A DNA stretch of 50,000 bases from Owenia fusiformis. Taxonomy: Eukaryota; Annelida; Polychaeta; Sabellida; Oweniidae. Below, piece after piece: positions 1 through 11,484 of the stretch. The stretch spans positions 561,917 through 611,916 of the forward strand of contig CAIIXF020000013.1 in the NCBI GenBank assembly GCA_903813345.2, written 5' to 3'. Position 1 is the first letter of the stretch. Every line of letters begins with the position of its first letter. The notes beneath the pieces are model-generated. The model saw only the letters and a program-made list of their open reading frames with translations, was not told the DNA's origin and searched no databases. A program made the position numbers and the translations under genes.

Positions 1-986
1 AAAAATCGCTAAATTTGGTGCCCATGTTAAGTCAATGGGAAAAAATATTTTTTTGAAGTGAAAAATACGGAATATAGACTGAGTTCAGCTTCATATAATC
101 AAAGCCTTTAAAAGAAGGGGACCTCAAAAGCCATCTAGCTTCACAATTTGGACACCGAAATGCCTAGGTCAAAATCTAGGTCAAATTCATAGGTTTTCCT
201 TATTTTTTCGATTCTGACACTACACTTTAATTATATTCTTCGAAATTGTGTATACATGTAGCCAAGAATATGCTTATAGTGTTAGCCTTTTGCCGTCAGA
301 AAGTATTTTGACCCACTTTTGAGATATGGTGTCCGAAAAGTAGGTCAAAATAAAAAGTTCTCCAAATTGAATATATGAGTTATGAATTAAGGGTAGAATT
401 CTGTCAGGAATCCGAATCTGCAAACTAAATGTCGATCCGACTTCCGGTTCGGAAGTTATGGCGTGTCCGAAAAGTAGGTCAAAATAAAAAATCTCCAAAT
501 TTAACGTATGAGTTATGAATTAGTTATGAGTTAGAATTTTGTCAGGAATCCGAATCTGCAAACTAAATCTCGATCCGACTCCCAGGTCGGAAGTGATAGC
601 GTTTTGAAATTTCGAGAAAAATCGATCTGATGGTATCCTGATAGAAAGTCAAGAGTAGAGAAAAAATTATTTAAAAATTCATCCATCCTTCCTATCTCAT
701 CCTACCCTATCCTTCCTATCTATCCTTCCTTCATATCTTTTCCTTCCTATCCTTCCTATCCTATCCTATCCTTTCTTCCTATTCTATTCTATCCTATCCT
801 TCTTTCTTATTCTATCCTATCGTTCTTTCCTATTCTATCCTATCCTACCTTCCTATTTTATTTATCCATCTCTTTCTAGATGACTCAGCGTATTCTGGAT
901 GACTCGGCTTATTCTGGATGACTCGGCTAAAAAAAAGTCTAGATCTGGAGTCTGAAATTGAACTTCGTTCAATTTCCAAAATCTAG
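1..986 (+). repeat. Array unit 0 (left-truncated by the window)
   Basis: Body of one monomer with a partial second copy of about 134 bp (GTGTCCGAAAAG at 329 and 463), CT-rich tail, and 3' hairpin at 955-975 (loop TTC) followed by CTAG at 983-986. The subterminal ATCTGGAGTCT is at 943-953. It is nearly identical to 3325-4309, with a 1-bp indel near the end. Confidence 0.85.
680..870 (+). repeat. CT-rich minisatellite tail (type A), unit 0
   Basis: Pyrimidine-only tract built from irregular TATCC, TTCC and TTCTATCC words, ending in CATCC repeats. It is followed by GGATGACTCAGC-like motifs. It begins just after the conserved body end GTCAAGAGTAGAGAA. Confidence 0.9.
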
Positions 987-2872
987 CTATTAGACTCCAG
1001 ATATCAATCTGGAGTCTATTGTTTTTGCCAGTATTCTTCTTCTTTATTATTCTTATTAGACTCCAGATGAAATCTGGAGTCTATTGTTTTCGTCAGTTTT
1101 CTTCTTCTTATTCTTATTCTTTTTCTAAACCAGTTTTCTCAATAACCATAAGGTCTTCAGTAAAGTCAATCATTTGGTCAATTTAGGTTTAGTATCTAGT
1201 TCCTCGGAAATTGGGTCAAATTTTTATCTAGGTCAAAGGTCAAGAACTAGGTCAAATCCAGTACTTTGTCACTTTTTTCGATTTTCTCGGTCGTCCTTCA
1301 ATATTTTCGATCCGGGTTTGTTTCATTGTGTTCCTTATAAAAAAGTAGAAAATCTAGGGTCGATTTAGTTTTTTGATATCTCAAACCGATTTCGAGATAT
1401 TAGTGTCCAAAAACGAGGTCCAAAAAAAAATTCTCCGAATTAAATGTCCAGGATATTAGTCTTATAGAAAATTTTCTCAGGATTCTGAATCTGAAAACCA
1501 AATTCGAATCAGATTTCCAGTTCGGAAGTTATGGCGTTTTGAAAGCTCAAAAATCGCTAAATTTGGTGCCCATGTTAAGTCAATGGGAAAAAAGATTTCT
1601 TTGAAGTGAAAAATACGAAATATAGACTGAGTTCAGCTAAATATAATGAAAGCTTTTAAAAGAAGGGGACCTCAAAAGCCATCTAGCTTTAAAATTTGGA
1701 CATCAAAATGCCTAGGTCAAAATCTAGGTCAAATTCAAAGTTTTTTCTTATTTTTGCGATTCTGACACTACAGATTAATTATATTCTTCGAAATTTTGTA
1801 TACATGTAGCCAAAAGTGTGCTTATAGTGTTAGCCTTTTGCCGTCAGAAAGTATTTTGCCCCACTTTTGAGATATGGTGTCTGAAAAGTAGGTCAAAATA
1901 AAAAATTCTCCAAATTTGACGTTTGAGTTATGAATTAAGTATAGAATTTTCTCAGGAATCCGAATCTGCAAACCAAATTTCAATCCTATTTCTGGTTCGG
2001 AAGTTATGACATCTTGAAAGCTCAAAAATCGCTAAATTTGGTGCCCCATGTAATGTCAATGGGAAAAAATATTTTTTTGAAGTGTAAAATACAAGATATA
2101 GACTAATTACAGCTTAAAATAATGAAAGCCTATGAAAGAAGGGAACCTCGAAGGCTACCTAATTTCAAAATTTGGACACAAAAATCCCTAGGTCAAAATC
2201 TAGGTCAAATTCATAGTTTATCCTTATTTTTGCGATTCTGACACTACACTTTAATTATATTCCTCGAAATTGTGTATACATGTAGCCAAGAGTGTGCTAA
2301 TAGCGTAAGCCTTTTGCCGTCAGAAAGTATTTTGACCCACTTTTGAGATATGGTGTCCGAAAAGTAGGTCAAAATAAAAAGTTCGCCAAATTTAACGTAT
2401 GAGTTATGAATTAGGGGTAGAATTTTGTCAGGAATCCGAATCTGCAAATCAAATTTCGATCCGACTTCCGGTTCGGAAGTTATGGTGTTTTGAAATTTCA
2501 AGAAAAATCGATCTGATGGTATCCTGATATTAAGTCAAGAGTAGAGAAGAAAATATTGAAAAATTCATCCATCCTTCCTTTCTGATCCTATCCTATCCTT
2601 CCTATCTACCCTTGCTTCATATCCTCTCCTTCCTATCCTTCCTATTCTATCCCTTCTTCCTATTCTATTCTATCCTTCTTTCCTATTCTATCCTTTTGTT
2701 CCTTCCTATTCTATCGTATCCTTCCTTCCTTTTTCATCCATCCATCCATCCATCCATCTTTTTCTGGATGACTTAGCTTATTGTGGATGACTTGGCTTAT
2801 TCTGGATGACTCGGCTAAAAAAAGTCTAGATCTGGAGTCTGAAATTGAACTCGTTCAATTTCCAAAATCTAG
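987..2872 (+). repeat. Array unit 1
   Basis: Two 5' palindromic modules (992-1017 and 1058-1082; arms AGACTCCAGAT and ATCTGGAGTCT), head of the CCAGTTTTCTCAATAACC type, perfect AGGTCAAAGGTCA at 1230-1242, two monomers (key motif near 1553 and 2028), type A tail, 3' hairpin 2842-2861 (loop TC), CTAG 2869-2872. From 1054 to the CTAG it matches unit 11 at a constant offset of 22,095. Confidence 0.88.
2566..2760 (+). repeat. CT-rich minisatellite tail (type A), unit 1
   Basis: Irregular TATCC/TTCC words ending in a run of CATCC repeats. Confidence 0.9.
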
Positions 2873-4309
2873 TTATTCTTTATTATTCTTTCTTATTATT
2901 CTTTCCCAGTTTTCTCGATAACCATTAGGTTTCCAATAAAGATCATTATTTAGTCAATTTATGTTCAGTATCTAGTTCCTCGGAAATTGGGTCAAATTTT
3001 TATCTAGGTCAAAGGTCAAGAACTAGGTCAAATCCAGTACTTTGTCACTTTTTTTGATTTTCTCGGTCGTCCTTCAATATTTTTGATCCGGGTTTTTTTC
3101 ATTGTGTTCCTTATAAAAAAGTAGGAAACCTAGGGTCGATTTAGTTTTTTGATATCTCAAACCTATTTCGAGATATCAGTGTCCGAAAACGAGGTCCAAA
3201 AAAAAGTTCTCCGAATCAAATGTCCAGGATATTAGTCTTATAGGCAATTTTCTCAGGATTCCGAATCTGAAAACGAAATTTGTATCTGACTTTCGGTTCG
3301 GAAGTTATGGCGTTTTGAAAACCCAAAAATCGCTAAATTTGGTGCCCATGTTAAGTCAATGGGAAAAAATATTTTTTTGAAGTGAAAAATACGGAATATA
3401 GACTGAGTTCAGCTTCATATAATCAAAGCCTTTAAAAGAAGGGGACCTCAAAAGCCATCTAGCTTCACAATTTGGACACCGAAATGCCTAGGTCAAAATC
3501 TAGGTCAAATTCATAGGTTTTCCTTATTTTTTCGATTCTGACACTACACTTTAATTATATTCTTCGAAATTGTGTATACATGTAGCCAAGAATATGCTTA
3601 TAGTGTTAGCCTTTTGCCGTCAGAAAGTATTTTGACCCACTTTTGAGATATGGTGTCCGAAAAGTAGGTCAAAATAAAAAGTTCTCCAAATTGAATATAT
3701 GAGTTATGAATTAAGGGTAGAATTCTGTCAGGAATCCGAATCTGCAAACTAAATGTCGATCCGACTTCCGGTTCGGAAGTTATGGCGTGTCCGAAAAGTA
3801 GGTCAAAATAAAAAATCTCCAAATTTAACGTATGAGTTATGAATTAGTTATGAGTTAGAATTTTGTCAGGAATCCGAATCTGCAAACTAAATCTCGATCC
3901 GACTCCCAGGTCGGAAGTGATAGCGTTTTGAAATTTCGAGAAAAATCGATCTGATGGTATCCTGATAGAAAGTCAAGAGTAGAGAAAAAATTATTTAAAA
4001 ATTCATCCATCCTTCCTATCTCATCCTACCCTATCCTTCCTATCTATCCTTCCTTCATATCTTTTCCTTCCTATCCTTCCTATCCTATCCTATCCTTTCT
4101 TCCTATTCTATTCTATCCTATCCTTCTTTCTTATTCTATCCTATCGTTCTTTCCTATTCTATCCTATCCTACCTTCCTATTTTATTTATCCATGTCTTTC
4201 TAGATGACTCAGCTTATTCTGGATGACTCGGCTTATTCTGGATGACTCGGCTAAAAAAAGTCTAGATCTGGAGTCTGAAATTGAACTTCGTTCAATTTCC
4301 AAAATCTAG
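2873..4309 (+). repeat. Array unit 2
   Basis: No 5' palindromic module; head of the CCCAGTTTTCTCGATAACC type; AGGTCAAAGGTCA at 3006-3018; one monomer plus a 134-bp partial repeat; type A tail; 3' hairpin 4278-4298 (loop TTC) and CTAG 4306-4309. From 3325 on it duplicates unit 0. Confidence 0.88.
4004..4193 (+). repeat. CT-rich minisatellite tail (type A), unit 2
   Basis: Near-identical to the tail at 680-870. Confidence 0.9.
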
Positions 4310-5865
4310 CTATTAGACTCCAGATATCAATCTGGAGTCTATTGTTTTTGCCAGTATTCTTCTTCTTTATTATTATTATTAGACTCCAGATGAAATCTGG
4401 AGTCTATTGTTTTCGTCAGTTTTCTTATTCTTCTTCTGCTTATTATTATTCTTTTTATTCTTATTCTAACCCAGTTTTCTCAATAACCATAAGGTTTTCC
4501 GTAAAGTCAGTCATTTGGTCAATTTAGGTCCAGAATCTAGTTCCTCGGAAATTGGGTCAAATTTTTATCTAGGTCAAAGGTCAAGAACTAGGTCAAATCC
4601 AGTACTTTGTCACTTTTTCCCATTATCTCGGTCGTCCTTCAATATTTTCGATCCGGGTTTTTTTCATTGAGTTCCTTATAAAAAAGTAGAAAATCTAGGG
4701 TCGATTTAGTTTTTTGATATCTCAAACCGATTTCGAGATATCAGTGTCCGAAAACGAGGTCCAAAAAAAGTTCTCCGAATTAAATGTTCAGGATATTAGT
4801 CTTATAGGAAATTTTCTCAGGATTCCGAATCTGAAAACGAAATTTGGATCAGACTTCCGGTTCTGAAGTTATGGCGTTTTGAAAGCTCAAAAATCGCTAA
4901 ATTTGGAGCCCATGTTAAGTCAATGGGAAAAAAGATTTTATTGAAGTGAAAAATACGAAATATAGACTGAGTTCAGCTAAATATAATGAAAGCTTTTAAA
5001 AGAATGGGACCTCAAAAGCCATCTAGCTTCAAAATTTGGACACCAAAATGCCTAGGTCAAAATCTAGGTCAAATTCAAAGTTTTTCCTTATTTTTGCGAT
5101 TCTGACACTACAGATTAATTATATTCTTCGAAATTTTGTATACATGTAGCCAAGAGTACGCTAATAGTGTTAGCCTTTTGCCGTCAGAAAGTATTTTGAC
5201 CCACTTTTGAGATATGGTGTCCGAAAAGTAGGTCAAAATAAAAAGTTCTCCAAATTTAACGTTTGAGTTATGAATTAAGAATAGAATCTTCTCAGAAATC
5301 CGAATCTGCAAACCAAATTTCAATTCGACTTCCGGTTCCGAAGTTATGGCGTGTCCGAAAAGTAGGTCAAAATAAAAATTCGCCAAATTTAACGTATGAG
5401 TTATGAATTAGAGGTAGAATTTTGTCAGGAATCTGAATCTGCAAATCAAATTTCGATCCAACTTCCGGTTCGGAAGTTATGACGTTTTGAAATTTCAAGA
5501 AAAATCGATCTGATGGTATCCTGATAGAAAGTCAAGAGTAGAGAAGAAAATATTGAAAAATGCATCCATCCTTCCTTTCTGATCCTATCCTATCCTTCCT
5601 ATCTACCCTTGCTTCGTATCCTCTCCTTCCTATCCTTCATATTCTATCCCTTCTTCCTATTCTATTATATCATTCTTTCCTATTCTATCCTATAGTTCCT
5701 TCCTATTCTATCCTATCCTTCCTTCCTTTTTCATCCATCCATCCATTCATCTTTTTCTGGATGACTTAGCTTATTTTGGATGACTTGGCTTATTCTGGAT
5801 GACTCGGCTAAAAAAAGTCTAGATCTGGAGTCTGAAATTGAACTCGTTCAATTTCCAAAATCTAG
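4310..5865 (+). repeat. Array unit 3
   Basis: Two 5' palindromic modules (4315-4340, 4381-4405), CCAGTTTTCTCAATAACC head, AGGTCAAAGGTCA at 4571-4583, monomer key motif near 4893, type A tail, hairpin 5835-5854 (loop TC), CTAG 5862-5865. Its second half is a close copy of that of unit 5 (offset about 2,969). Confidence 0.88.
5563..5750 (+). repeat. CT-rich minisatellite tail (type A), unit 3
   Basis: Irregular TATCC/TTCC words ending in CATCC repeats. Confidence 0.9.
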
Positions 5866-7418
5866 TTATTATTCTACCCCCATTTTCTCCTTAACTAGAA
5901 GACATTGAGTCAAGTCCTGTATATGGTCAATTTAGGTCCAGTATCTAGTTTCTCGGAAATTGGGTCAATTTTTTATCTAGGTCAAAGGTCAAGAACTAGG
6001 TCAAATCCAGTACTTTGTCACTTTTTTCAATTTTCTCAGTCGTCCTTCAATATTTTCCATCCAGGTTTTTTTCATTGTGTTCCTCATAAAAAAGTAGAAA
6101 ATCTAGGGTCGATTTAGTTTTTTGATATCTCAAACCGATTTTGAGATATGGCGTCCAGAAAGTAGGTCACACCAAAACGTGCTCCAAATTCAATGTATGA
6201 GTTATGAATTAGATGTAGAATTTTGTCAGGAATCCGAATCTACAAACCAAATTTCGATCCGACTTCTGGTTCTGAAGTTATGGTGTTTTGAAAACTCAAA
6301 AATCGCTAAATTTTGTGCCCATGTTAAGTCAATGGGAAAAAAGATTTTTTTGAAGTGAAAAATACGAAATATAGACTGAGTTCAGCTTAATTTAATGAAA
6401 GCCTTCAGAAGAAGGGGACCTCAAAAGCCATCTAGCTTAAGAATTTGGACACCAAAATTCCTAGGTCAAAATCTAGGTCAAATTCAAAGGTATTCCTTAT
6501 TTTTGTGATTCTGACACTACACTTCAATTATATTCTTCGAAATTGTGTATACATGTAGCCAAGAGTGTGCTAATAGTGTTAGCCTTTTGCCGTCAGAAAG
6601 TATTTTGACCCACTTTTGAGATATGGTGTCCGAAAAGTAGGTCAAAATAAAAAGTTCTTCAAATTTAACGTTTGAGTTATGAATTAGGAGTAGAATTTTG
6701 TCAGAAATCCGAATCTGCAAACCAAATTTCGATCCGACTTCCGGTTCGGAAGTTATGGCGTGTCCAAAAAGTAGGTCAAAATAAGAAATTTCCAAATTTA
6801 ATGTATGAGCTATGAATTAGGGGTAGAATTCTGTCAGGAATCCGAATCTGCAGACCAAATTTCGATCCGACTTCCGGTTCCGAAGTTATGGCGTGTCCAA
6901 AAAGTAGGTCAAAATAAAAATTCGCCAAATTTAACGTATGAGTTATGAATAAGGGGTAGAATTTTGTCAGGAATCCGAATCTTTCAATGAAATTTTGATC
7001 CGACTTCCGGTTCGGAAGTTATGGCGTTTTGAAATTTCGGAAAATCGATCTGATGGTATCCTGATAGAAAGTCAAGAGTAGAGAAGAAAATATTGAAAAA
7101 TTCATCCATCCTTCCTATCTGATCCTATCCTATCCTATCCTTCCTATCTATCCTTCCTTCGTATCCTTTCCTTCCTATCCTTCCTATCCTCTCCTATCAT
7201 ATCCTTTCTTCCTATTCTGTTCTATCATATCCTTCTTTCTTATTCTATCCTATCGTTCCTTCCCATTCTATCCTACCATACCTTCCTATTTTATCCATCC
7301 ATCTTATTCTGGATGACTCAGCTTATTCTGGATGACTCAGCTTATTTTAGATGACTGGGCTTAAAAAAGTCTAGATCTGGAGTCTGAAATTGAACTTCGT
7401 TCAATTTCCAAAGTCTAG
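5866..7418 (+). repeat. Array unit 4
   Basis: Distinct head (CCCCCATTTTCTCCTTAACTAG), AGGTCAAAGGTCA at 5979-5991, monomer key motif near 6301. The sub-block starting GTGTCCRAAAAG is present about three times near 6628, 6760 and 6892 (period about 132 bp). Type A tail, hairpin 7387-7407 (loop TTC), spacer CCAAAGT, CTAG 7415-7418. Confidence 0.87.
7103..7304 (+). repeat. CT-rich minisatellite tail (type A), unit 4
   Basis: Irregular TATCC/TTCC pyrimidine words. Confidence 0.9.
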
Positions 7419-8828
7419 TTATTATTATTATTCAAACCCAGTTTTCTCAATAACCATAAGGTTTTCAGTAAAGTCAGTCATTTGGTCAATTTAGGTTCAG
7501 AATCTAGTTCCTCGGAAATTGGGTCAAATTTTTAGCTAGGTCAAAGGTCAAGAACTAGGTCAAATCCAGTACTTTGTCACTTTTTTCGATTTTCTCGGTC
7601 GTCCTTCAATATTTTCGATCCGGGTTTTTTTCATTGTGTTCCTTATAAAAAAGTAAAAAACCTAGGGTCGATTTAGTTTTTTGATATCTCAAATCGATTT
7701 CGAGATATCAGTGTCCGAAAACAAGGTCCAAAAAAAAAGTTCTCCGAATCAAATGTCCAGGATATTAGTCATATAGGAAATTTTCTCAGGATTCCGAATC
7801 TGAAAACCAAATTTCGATTTGACTTCCGGTTCAGAAGTTATGGCGTTTTGAAAGCTCAAAAATCGCTAAATTTGGTGCCCATGTTAAGTCAATGGGAAAA
7901 AAGATTTTTTTGAAGTAAAAAATATAAAATATAGACTGAGTTTAGCTAAATATAATGAAAGCTTTTAAAAGAATGGGACCTCAAAAGCCATCTAGCTTCA
8001 AAATTTGGACACCAAAATGCCTAGGTCAAAATCTAGGTCAAATTCAAAGTTTTTCCTTATTTTTGCGATTCTGACACTACAGATTAATTATATTCTTCGA
8101 AATTTTGTATACATGTAGCCAAGAGTACGCTAATAGTGTTAGCCTTTTGCCGTCAGAAAGTATTTTGACCCAATTTTGAGATATGGTGTCCGAAAAGTAG
8201 GTCAAAATAAAAAGTTCTCCAAATTTAACGTTTGAGTTATGAATTAAGAATAGAATCTTCTCAGAAATCCGAATCTGCAAACCGAATTTCAATTCGACTT
8301 CCGGTTCCGAAGTTATGGCGTGTCCGAAAAGTAGGTCAAAATAAAAATTCGCCAAATTTAACGTATGAGTTATGAATTAGGGGTAGAATTTTGTCAGGAA
8401 TCCGAATCTGCAAATCAAATTTCGATCCGACTTTCGGTTCGGAAGTTATGACGTTTTGAAATTTCAAGAAAAATCGATCTGATGGTATCCTGATAGAAAG
8501 TCAAGAGTAGAGAAGAAAATATTGAAAAATGCATCCATCCTTCCTTTCTGATCCTATCCTATCCTTCGTCCTATCTACCCTTGCTTCGTATCCTCTCCTT
8601 CCTATTCTATCCCTTCTTCCTATTCTATTATATCATTCTTTCCTATTCTATCCTATAGTTCCTTCCTATTCTATCCTATCCTTCCTTCCTTTTTCATCCA
8701 TCCATCCATTCATCTTTTTCTGGATGACTTAGCTTATTTTGGATGACTTGGCTTATTCTGGATGACTAAGCTAAAAAAAGTCTAGATCTGGAGTCTGAAA
8801 TTGAACTCGTTCAATTTCCAAAATCTAG
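7419..8828 (+). repeat. Array unit 5
   Basis: CCAGTTTTCTCAATAACC head without 5' module, AGGTCAAAGGTCA at 7538-7550, one monomer (near 7861), type A tail, hairpin 8798-8817 (loop TC), CTAG 8825-8828. Close copy of unit 3 over the second half. Confidence 0.87.
8532..8714 (+). repeat. CT-rich minisatellite tail (type A), unit 5
   Basis: Irregular TATCC/TTCC words ending in CATCC repeats. Confidence 0.9.
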
Positions 8829-11221
8829 TTATTAGACTCCAGATTGAAAATCTGGAGTCTATTGTTTTTGCCTGTTTTCTTTATTAGACTCCAGATGAAA
8901 ATCTGGAGTCTATTGCTTTTGCCAGTTTTCTTTATTAGACTCCAGATGAAAATCTGGAGTCTATTGCTTTTGCCAGTTTTCTTTATTATTATTCTTTCAG
9001 AATCTTCCTCCTTCCCAGATTTCTCACCAACTAGAAGAGCTTACTTTAAGCTGCTTACATGATTAACTAGGAAATGTATCTGGGATGATGGGAAATTAGG
9101 TCAAATTTTTATCTAGGTCAAAGGTCAAGAACTAGGTCAAATCCAGTACTTTGTCACTTTTTCCCATTATCTCGGTCGTCCTTCAATATTTTTGATCCTG
9201 GTTTTTTTCATTGTGTTCCTCATAAAAAAGTAGAAAACCTAGGGTCGATTTAGTTTTTTGGTATCTCAAACCGATTTCGAGATATCAGTGTCCGAAAACG
9301 AGGTCCAAAAAAAATTTCACCGAATCCAATGTCCGGGATATTAGTCTTATAGGAAATTTGCTCAGAATTCCGAATCTGAAAACCAAATTTCGATCTGACT
9401 TCCGGTTCAGAAGTTATGGCGTTTTGAAAATTCAAAATCGCTAAATTTGGTGCCCCATGTTAATTCAATGGGAAAAAATATTTTTTTGAAGTGTAAAATA
9501 CGAGATATAGACTAAGCACAGCTAAACATAATGGAAGCCCATAAAAGAAAGGGACCACAAGACCTTCTTTTCATAAAAATTTGGACACCAAAATACCTAG
9601 GTCAAAATCTAGGTCAAATTCATAGTTTTTCCTTATTTTTGCGATTCTGACACTACAGATTAATTATATTCTTCGAAAATTTGTATACATGTAGCCAAGA
9701 GTGTGCTAATAGTGTTAGCCTTTTGCCGTCAGAAAGTATTTTGACCCACTTTTGAGATATGGTGTCCGAAAAGTAGGTCAAACTAAAAAATTCTCCAAAT
9801 TTAACGTATGAGTTATGAATTAGGGGTAGAATTTTATCAGGAATCTGAATCTGCAAACCAAATTTTGATTCGACCTCCTGTTCGGAAGTTATGGCGTTTT
9901 GAAAGCTCAAAAATCGCTAAATTTGCTGCCCCATGTTATGTCAATGGGAAAAAAGATTTTTTTGAAGTGTAAAATACGAGATATAGACTGAGTACAGCTT
10001 AATATAATGAAAGCCTATTAAAGAAGGGGACCTCGAAGGCTACTTAGCTCCAACATTTGGACATCAAAATGCCTAGGTCAAAATCTAGGTCAAATTTATA
10101 GTTTTCCCTTATTTTTGCGATTCTGACACTATATTTAAATGATTTGCTTTAAAATTTTGTATACAGGTAGCAAAGAGTATGCTAATAGTGTTAGCGTTTT
10201 GCCGTCAGAAAGTATTTTGACCCACTTTTGAGATATGGTGTCCGAAAAGTAGGCCAAAGTTAAAAGTTTTCCAAATTTAACGTATGAGTTATGAATTAAG
10301 GGTGGAATTTTCTCAGAAATCTAGATCTGCAAATCAAATTTCGATCCGACTACTTATTCTGAAGTTATGGCGTTTTGAAATCTCAAAAATCGCTAAATTT
10401 GGTGCCCCATGTTAAATCAATGGGACCGAATAATTTTTTGAAGTATAAAAATACGAGATATAGAATGAGTACAGCTAAACATAATGAAAGCCCATAGAAG
10501 AAGGGGACCTCAAAAGCTACTTTTTCCTTCAAAGTTTGGACACCAAAATACCTAGTTCAAAATCTAGGTCAAATTCATAGTTTTTTTTTATTTTGCGATT
10601 CTGACACTGCACTTCAATGATATTCTCCGAAATTTTGTAAACTTGTAGCAAAGAGTGTGCTAATAATGTTAACATTTTGCCGTCAATAAGTTTTTTGACC
10701 CACTTTTGAGATATGGTGTCCGAAATGTAGGTCAAAAATAAAAAGTTCTCCAATTTTAAAGTATGAGTTATGAATTAGGGGTAGAATTTCCTCAGGAATC
10801 TGGATCTGAAATTAAAATTGCAATCCGACCCCCGGTTTAGATTCTACGCCATTTTGAAGTTTGAAATTCGCACTTGCCAGTATTCACGATGCAGATTGAT
10901 CAAATATACTTTCAAAAATTCCTGCATACCCTACTTTACCTCTCTACCTACTCAGCTACTTATTTGACTACTTACTCAATTACTTAATTAGTTATTACTT
11001 CCTTAGCAACTTACTCAGCTACTAACTCAGGTACTTACACAGCTACTTACTCAGCTACCTACTCAGCTTTTTACTCAGTTACTTACTCAGCTACTTACTC
11101 AACTACTACTAAGGTACTTACTCAGCTAATTACTCAGTTACTTACTCAGCTCTTTACTGATCTATCTAGGTCAAATAAATCTGGAGTCTTAAATTGAACT
11201 TGTTCAATTTCACAAATCTAG
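8829..11221 (+). repeat. Array unit 6 (three monomers, TACTCAGC tail)
   Basis: Three 5' palindromic modules (8834-8860, 8886-8911, 8937-8962). Head of the CTTTCAGAATCTTCC type, AGGTCAAAGGTCA at 9115-9127. Three monomers with key motifs near 9429, 9910 and 10389, a period of about 480 bp. Type B tail, hairpin 11191-11210 (loop TT), spacer CACAAAT, CTAG 11218-11221. The last 1.3 kb is shared with units 14, 16 and 17. Confidence 0.88.
10930..11158 (+). repeat. TACTCAGC minisatellite tail (type B), unit 6
   Basis: Irregular 8-12 bp words based on TACTCAGCTACT, in the slot that holds CT-rich tracts in other units. Confidence 0.9.
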
Positions 11222-11226
11222 TTATT

Positions 11227-11484
11227 AGACTCCAGATTGAAAATCTGGAGTCTATTGTTTTTGCCTGTTTTCTTTATTATTATTATTAGACTCCAGATTG
11301 AAAATCTGGAGTCTATTGTTTTTGCCTGTTTTCTTTATTAGACTCCAGATTGAAAATCTGGAGTCTATTGTTTTTGCCAGTATTCTTCTTCTTATTATTA
11401 TTATTATTAGACTCCAGATTGAAAATCTGGAGTCTATTGCTTTTGCCGGTTTTCTTATTAGACTCCAGATGAAATCTGGAGTCT
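11227..11484 (+). repeat. Tandem cluster of five palindromic 5' modules
   Basis: Five perfect inverted repeats (11-bp arms AGACTCCAGAT and ATCTGGAGTCT, 3-5 nt loop) at 11227-11253, 11288-11314, 11340-11366, 11409-11435 and 11460-11484. They are separated by a conserved ATTGYTTTTGCC (or TTTTCGTC) stretch and a variable TTATT run. Other units carry none to four copies. Confidence 0.93.

Noticed and set aside
987-2872. Units as LTR retrotransposons or LINEs
   Set aside because: No terminal direct repeats, reverse-transcriptase motifs, primer-binding site or poly-A tail; ends are hairpin plus CTAG.
5108-5386. Recurrent minus-strand open frames of about 60-92 codons (FDLLFGHAITSEPEV... and FGELFILTYFSDTISQKW...), plus the 153-codon one at 32272-32733
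   Set aside because: They recur only because the underlying monomer recurs, share internal similarity from the GTGTCCGAAAAG sub-block, have variable ends, and read across into minisatellite. No known domain; treated as repeat shadows.
5560-5769. Ser/Pro/Leu/Tyr-rich plus-strand open frames over CT-rich tails (also 8529, 22829, 26547, 32717, 49430)
   Set aside because: Low-complexity translation of the pyrimidine minisatellite.
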